Shown in pieces: positions 59,531 through 64,000 of a DNA stretch of 64,000 nucleotides (position 1 is its first letter; each line of letters opens with the position of its first letter). Under the pieces are notes generated by a model. The model was given only the letters and a program-made list of their open reading frames with translations, was not told where the DNA came from and searched no databases. The DNA comes from JABMRW01 sp964396965 (lineage in GTDB: Bacteria > Chloroflexota > Dehalococcoidia > Dehalococcoidales > BS750m-G39): NCBI GenBank assembly GCA_964396965.1, contig CAYNGD010000001.1, positions 1 to 64,000 on the forward strand. The letters run 5' to 3'. Made by a program: the position numbers and the translations under genes.

Positions 59531-61009
59531 CTATTTCAGGAGAAATTCGAACTTATAACCTATGAAATTCCCGTCTGCATCATCAACAGCTTGTATTGAC
59601 GAGATAGTGACCCCCTGGAAACGACTCCTTAAGCTACTGGCATAGGTAAAGATATCATCCTGGGAATCAGTCTCTTTCTTAACCAGGCCGTCGACCGTCA
59701 CGTTTTCCGTATCGTGGTTAATCGTGACGAAGTCGGCGCCCTGCGGCAACAGCTTTACAATGTCGCCCATGTGCTGGTCAATCAGCGAGCGGTCGTCGCC
59801 CAGGGAGGCAAAAGTAGTATCAAGGACTTTGGTCTGGTCCGTTATTGGCGTCACCTGGTCCGCAAGCTTGTTGGTCTGGTCTTTCATGTTCGCTATCGCC
59901 ATTTGCTCATCGCCAACTGTCTTTTCAGCATCGGCCAGCTGAGTACGCAATACCTCGCTCTGAGCCGTGCTGTTGCGCAACATTATGCCCATATAGACCA
60001 GTATGCCGGCGCCAATAATAACACACACCGGAGCCAGTATGGCCGATAACGGGATAGCTTTGGGCAGGTACATCTGGGGCAGGGCGTTGAAGTTAACCAG
60101 GGAAACGTTGGACTCGCCCCTTTCCGGATAGAGCTCTTTAAAGGCCAGCCCGATATTGACCATAAATTCGTTGATGTTGAAGCTCTCTGGCGATTCCACC
60201 GGCGTTGGCAATATCGAAACCGGGCACTTTAGCTTGACTGATAGCGACTGCCAGTTCTCCGGCGCCTGCGCCAGGTCACCGCAGACGAACATAGGCACCG
60301 TTGCATCCAGTGGCTGTTCCTTGTGGCTTGAGTTATAGAAGGCAACGGTACGGTCAATCTCCTCGGTGATGGTGGGTATCTTTTCCGTAAGCGTAGCCGC
60401 CTCGCCGGCCAGGGACAGGGTGCGGATTAGCTGGGGCAGCCTGTCCACCATGACGATGATGTCAAGGTTGTCCAGCCTGGTGTTGACGATTATCGCCCTG
60501 GCCTCGTCCAGGGTGCGGCAGATAGCCAGCGGGGCCAGGTCCATAGTGTAAGGCTCAATTCCGACTGTCTTAAGCGTCCGGTATGAAGCATCAGCTACAT
60601 TGCGGGGAAAGGCAGCCAGAAAAATACGCGTTTCCCCCGCAGGCGCCGGAATACGCTGGTAGGAAAGGTAGACCTCATCCAGAGGCACCGGTATCACCCT
60701 GCCCGCTTCCTGCTTGACCGCTTCCGGTATTATGGCTTCGGGCAGCTCGGGCAGGGAAATAAGGCGGTAGAGGGAGTTGAGGCCGCTTAAGCCAACGACG
60801 TACTTCCCCCCACCCTCCTTGACCATCCTGAGCAGTTCCTTTATTTTGTCAGCCACCTGGGTTTCGTCAATAATCACCCCCTGGCTGACCAGGCCCGGCT
60901 CCAGGTTCAGGCTGGCCCACTTCTTTACCTTCCTGCCCTCGACCACCACCAGGTTAACCGAGTTATCGTTGATAAACAGTGTTTTAATTCTTCTAGCCAT
61001 CGTCATCAC
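59531..61009 (-). CDS. PilM-PilN fusion, type IV pilus inner-membrane assembly protein
   Basis: 492 aa. Residues 1 to about 295 are an actin-like PilM (LFINDNSVNLVVVEGRKV, VVGLSGLNSLYRLISLPE, then the nucleotide-binding repeats with FVCGDLA and VNIGLAFKELYP). From about 300 it becomes PilN: SLVNFNALPQMYLPK, one membrane helix (about 320-343) and a coiled coil plus ferredoxin-like C-domain. In most bacteria these are two genes; GspL of type II secretion is a comparable one-chain form. It begins with ATG overlapping the end of pilO by 4 bp. Confidence 0.82.
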   Translation of the reverse strand: MMTMARRIKTLFINDNSVNLVVVEGRKVKKWASLNLEPGLVSQGVIIDETQVADKIKELLRMVKEGGGKYVVGLSGLNSLYRLISLPELPEAIIPEAVKQEAGRVIPVPLDEVYLSYQRIPAPAGETRIFLAAFPRNVADASYRTLKTVGIEPYTMDLAPLAICRTLDEARAIIVNTRLDNLDIIVMVDRLPQLIRTLSLAGEAATLTEKIPTITEEIDRTVAFYNSSHKEQPLDATVPMFVCGDLAQAPENWQSLSVKLKCPVSILPTPVESPESFNINEFMVNIGLAFKELYPERGESNVSLVNFNALPQMYLPKAIPLSAILAPVCVIIGAGILVYMGIMLRNSTAQSEVLRTQLADAEKTVGDEQMAIANMKDQTNKLADQVTPITDQTKVLDTTFASLGDDRSLIDQHMGDIVKLLPQGADFVTINHDTENVTVDGLVKKETDSQDDIFTYASSLRSRFQGVTISSIQAVDDADGNFIGYKFEFLLK

Positions 61010-61644
61010 CTTGACAATCCGTAGATTGCGATTCCCAGAGTAGCCTCCGGACCCTTCTCGTTGCCTTGTAGTTCTTCCGGAGGCTCAAGATTATCTATGG
61101 ACACCACCCTTATAGTTGCCACACTAAAGTCCGGGGTGGTGGCCACGAGATGAACAAAGTTGAGCACTTTCTGCACCGTCTGGTCAATGTAAAGTTCAAA
61201 ATCAGCGGCGTTGCCCGGCGGCGAATCTGCGTTCTGGAGCACCACCGTAAAAGTGCTGACATCATAGGTAACATCGGTCCCCTTTACCCCCTCTTTGACC
61301 GGCTCCGAAGCGGTGAGTTCCGTTATCAGCAGGCCAGACTGGTTGGCCAGCTTGAATATTGCTTCGTCATATTTAACGCTTTCTGCCGACTTGGGGAACT
61401 GTGCCTCGCTCTTATCGAGGGCGGCGCTGGCTTTATTAAGCACATCTTGCTGCTGGGCCAGCTGGCTGGTCACGTTTTCCTTTTCGGCGATAAGCCCGGG
61501 CAGAAGAGCCTGGGTAGTGGTCAAGCGGTTATTTAACTGCCCCTGCTCGCTGGACTGCCCCGAGTAGAGAAAGAAGAGGATGGCAAAGGCAAGGATGAAG
61601 ATGCCAATCCCCAGAACTATTAAAGCTGTCTTACTTATTTTCAT
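61006..61644 (-). CDS. pilO: PilO-like pilus assembly protein
   Basis: 212 aa. A short cytoplasmic start, one membrane helix (about 7-28, LIVLGIGIFILAFAILFFLY), a coiled coil (about 35-95) and a globular domain (DVSTFTVVLQNADSPP, VATIRVVSIDN). This bitopic layout is that of PilO, which pairs with PilN below the secretin or, in monoderm-like cells, supports the inner platform. The call rests on layout and order (PilO before PilMN and PilT), as primary sequence is weakly conserved. Confidence 0.65.
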   Translation of the reverse strand: MKISKTALIVLGIGIFILAFAILFFLYSGQSSEQGQLNNRLTTTQALLPGLIAEKENVTSQLAQQQDVLNKASAALDKSEAQFPKSAESVKYDEAIFKLANQSGLLITELTASEPVKEGVKGTDVTYDVSTFTVVLQNADSPPGNAADFELYIDQTVQKVLNFVHLVATTPDFSVATIRVVSIDNLEPPEELQGNEKGPEATLGIAIYGLSR

Positions 61645-61655
61645 CTAGTTACCCC

Positions 61656-64000
61656 CTACCTAATCAGATAGCCTACGGTGCCCCCGCTGGTAATTTTGCT
61701 ACGGAAGGAGAGAATCATATATACCATGGTAAAGCCGTCGTCATCTGTCGGTATATCTATTTGAACCGATGTATCCCCGGGACTCAGGATTCCGCTACTC
61801 CAGGTGATATCGAAGGGGTCTATATCCACCCCGGGCACGCTAAGCCCCGGCGAGTTTGAGTTCCAGACGTTGTTGGCCGGCGAGGCGCTGTTGGACAGGC
61901 TGACCCCATTAACCTGGAAATAGTCCCCCGTGTAGCCGGCGTCCCCTTCACCCACGAAGACGGTGACCCGCCCGGCCAGAGTTTCGCCGGTTATCGGCTC
62001 CGGGACGAGGAAGCCACTGATGGTGCCGCCCGGGCTGCCGTCATTATCGAAATCGGCATCGTTATGCCAGCCGAAGAAGAAGTTAAAGTTCGGGCTCTCA
62101 ATATCATAGAGATAGAGCTGATGCCCCTTGGTCTCCGGGCTGGAGTAGATAATCAAGAGCGACCAGCCGCAGTAGGCGGCGGTGTAGCGTGTGTTAGAAG
62201 GATTGGATGAAGGCGACGGGGTACCCAGCGGGTATCCAGTAGAGCCGCCGCCACTATAAAAATTAAATTGATAAGAGGGGTCCTCCTCGTTAACCCGGTA
62301 GTTGTCGGCAGCGGGGTTGGTCCCGACATAGTAATGGCCGAATGTATAAGTGCCGGCACCATTGCTATCGATAGTCCCAGCATCTACCCACTGTTTCAAT
62401 AAGTCGGTAACATCGGTCATGGCCGTGTAGAACCACGTTCCCTCAAACACGGTGCCATCGAACTGGTTCGCGGGGTATAGCGTCTGATAGGCGTCAGCGG
62501 TAACCGGGGTGTTATCAAAGAGGACCTTATTCACCCTGGCCGTGTCTTTGACCAGCCCGGTGATTTCCGCGGACGTCGGATTTTTCGGGTACTCCAGCCC
62601 ACCGGGAGCGATGGTAATATTGTCAAGGTAGACATATTTGCTGGAGTTACTGAAATCGACGGTAAACCTCATTCTGAAACTTGAGGTTAAATAGTCATCA
62701 GGTATGACTACGGTATACGTGCCGGGTGATTGATTGCCTTCGAATATGGTCTGCTGGGCACTCCACCCGCTAGTGTTGTAAAACTGATAATACAGATAGT
62801 CTCCCGACCCTGCGCCAGAGTCTGATATATCTACTGACAGGTTGATGAATTTCCCAGAATAACCACTAAGGTCGATGGTGCCGCTGGTTAAATCAGACGG
62901 ACCTCCCCGACCACTGAATCTTACAAAGCGGTCTATTGACCAGCGGCTTCCGGGTGTCCAGCTAACCGGCGGGGAGACGAAGTCGGAGCAGTCATCAGAG
63001 AATATCGGGGTCGTCGTATAGCCGTGCCAGTCTATCCAGCCCGTCCAGTAGAGGTAAGCGGCCTGAATATTGGCATCGGCCGGGATACCGACGGTCGGGT
63101 CATTGCTGGTGCTTATCGTGTTTTGGGTGGAGTTATAGAGCTGGTAATGGTAGTTATCCGGCGGATGTCCGCTGCCACCTATCAGGGCATTGCCCATGGC
63201 GAAATAGTCTCCCGCTACGGCGGAACCCAGCTGGCGCAGCTCATTTTCGGCAGTATAGGCCTCAACAGTAACGGTCTTGCCCGAGCCTACATCCGTAGCA
63301 GTGCTGGTAATCCCGTAATACTTCAGGTCAATATCCCAGGATAGATAGATATCGCTCGACTGTACCTTAACCCAGGAGAAGGCTGACGCAGGATGCCCTT
63401 TAGGCGTGAACTGGAAAGTAACAATCCGCTTCAGGCCCGTGCCGGGAAGGTCTCCAAACTTCGGGTTGGGAGAGCCGAAATCCCAGATTATGGCGGTGCC
63501 ACCGCGATGGGGAACCTCATATGGCACGCAGTAATAAGGCGCACTCGGGTTATCCTCAAGGTTACTGGAGCCAGGCACATAATTATATCCGTTTGGCAGC
63601 CATGCTCCTACCCTCTCTATATGCAGCGTTTTGGTATCTTCAGTAAAGTTTATTGAAATCTGGTATACGCCGTTACCGCCCTCTTCTCCAATAGTATCGC
63701 CGACAATAACAAGGTCAGCATGCGGCGTCATACCAGGGGGAGGGTCTTCAAGACCGTCCAGCATCCACTGCGGCTGTATGGTAACAGTTACATCATTACC
63801 ATTGATCGGAGAGGATACGGTGTAGGTATACGGGGTATTATAAGGATCAGCATTTACCCAGGAGCCTCCCCAGTCTGCCGGCAGCAACGGGCTCTCTGTC
63901 TGTATTTTATACAAGGCATCCTCCACGCCAGAATCAGCCGCATACTGCCCGCGCATCTTCTCCTCAAAGACTTCCTTCCCGGACTTAAGACCGGTTGCCA
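61656..64000 (-). CDS. Large PilX-like minor pilin / surface protein, 5' end outside the window
   Basis: At least 781 residues; the frame is open to the right edge. The first 15 visible codons read ATGLKSGKEVFEEKM, and the downstream part QYAADSGVEDALYKI is the conserved post-helix pattern of PilX-type minor pilins. The N-terminal helix and class III leader should therefore lie beyond 64000. The body is rich in Tyr, Trp, Ser, Thr, Gly and Pro, like an extracellular beta protein. YLYWTGWIDWHG, then TWFYTAMTDVTDLLKQW and GWSLLIIYSSPETKG resemble the DUF3344 type of surface domain. It is 11 bp upstream of pilO and probably displayed on the pilus as an adhesin. Confidence 0.75.
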   Translation of the reverse strand, partial: ATGLKSGKEVFEEKMRGQYAADSGVEDALYKIQTESPLLPADWGGSWVNADPYNTPYTYTVSSPINGNDVTVTIQPQWMLDGLEDPPPGMTPHADLVIVGDTIGEEGGNGVYQISINFTEDTKTLHIERVGAWLPNGYNYVPGSSNLEDNPSAPYYCVPYEVPHRGGTAIIWDFGSPNPKFGDLPGTGLKRIVTFQFTPKGHPASAFSWVKVQSSDIYLSWDIDLKYYGITSTATDVGSGKTVTVEAYTAENELRQLGSAVAGDYFAMGNALIGGSGHPPDNYHYQLYNSTQNTISTSNDPTVGIPADANIQAAYLYWTGWIDWHGYTTTPIFSDDCSDFVSPPVSWTPGSRWSIDRFVRFSGRGGPSDLTSGTIDLSGYSGKFINLSVDISDSGAGSGDYLYYQFYNTSGWSAQQTIFEGNQSPGTYTVVIPDDYLTSSFRMRFTVDFSNSSKYVYLDNITIAPGGLEYPKNPTSAEITGLVKDTARVNKVLFDNTPVTADAYQTLYPANQFDGTVFEGTWFYTAMTDVTDLLKQWVDAGTIDSNGAGTYTFGHYYVGTNPAADNYRVNEEDPSYQFNFYSGGGSTGYPLGTPSPSSNPSNTRYTAAYCGWSLLIIYSSPETKGHQLYLYDIESPNFNFFFGWHNDADFDNDGSPGGTISGFLVPEPITGETLAGRVTVFVGEGDAGYTGDYFQVNGVSLSNSASPANNVWNSNSPGLSVPGVDIDPFDITWSSGILSPGDTSVQIDIPTDDDGFTMVYMILSFRSKITSGGTVGYLIR

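Overview
The window is 64 kb of a bacterial chromosome with two runs of N, so it comes from a scaffolded draft or metagenome assembly. The gene content points to an anaerobic member of the Chloroflexota, most likely class Dehalococcoidia. The clues are a cytosolic reductive-dehalogenase-like corrinoid/FeS protein, a four-subunit pyruvate:ferredoxin oxidoreductase, archaeal-type Thi4 with His in place of the sacrificial Cys, a methanogen-like homocysteine route (DUF39/NIL-ferredoxin/UPF0280), and no oxygen-respiration genes. This placement is inference; there is no rRNA gene here to confirm it.

Layout. 1-6.4 kb (+): a repeat element, the RdhA-like gene, a TPP riboswitch with thiC and thi4, a GreA carrying an extra recombinase-like domain, and a zinc-ribbon/coiled-coil repeat gene broken by a 100-N gap. 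6.4-12.7 kb (-): tRNA-Pro, a seven-gene operon porC-porD-porA-porB-nuoE-nuoF-nuoG-like, and tRNA-Arg. 12.7-16.1 kb: a universal stress protein and an NhaD/ArsB-type antiporter on the minus strand, divergent from a CaCA exchanger that has a structured leader. 16.1-27.4 kb (+): two tRNA-Ser genes, an MFS transporter, dprA, topA, a Xer recombinase, pepP/Q, efp, a PHP phosphoesterase, a formyltransferase, a HAD phosphatase and a PfkB kinase. 27.4-33.2 kb (-): aspS, tig, a molybdopterin oxidoreductase and clpP. 33.2-37.1 kb (+): the homocysteine operon behind a leader containing a promoter, a Met-rich mini-ORF and an intrinsic terminator. 37.1-45.5 kb (-): tgt, an acyl-CoA dehydrogenase, a ClC channel, ruvX, alaS and holA. 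45.9-55.1 kb: ychF, a HAD hydrolase, a response regulator, a GGDEF/HD-GYP protein, a GH3-family protein, an excisionase-like HTH and fabF. 55.2-64 kb: two small regulators, then a type IV pilus block (pilD, prepilin, pilT, a pilM-pilN fusion, pilO and a large PilX-like surface protein running off the right edge).

The most unusual material lies between the genes. A family of about 120-270 bp repeats with ~30-bp imperfect terminal inverted repeats occurs at seven loci. Each copy has small internal hairpins whose stems change in a compensatory way from copy to copy. One locus (57.8-58.35 kb) is a nested cluster spanning an assembly gap. The second is the leader of the homocysteine operon, which reads as a complete transcription attenuator. 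I recognise no known riboswitch class in it.

How the genes work together: the por-nuoEFG operon would move electrons between 2-oxoacids, ferredoxin and NAD(H). The homocysteine operon would fix sulfide into homocysteine. The Thi4 would likewise use sulfide directly, fitting life in reduced, sulfidic settings. The NhaD-like and CaCA transporters and Usp form a cation/stress group. The response regulator, c-di-GMP enzyme and pilus genes suggest surface attachment or DNA uptake, the latter in keeping with dprA.
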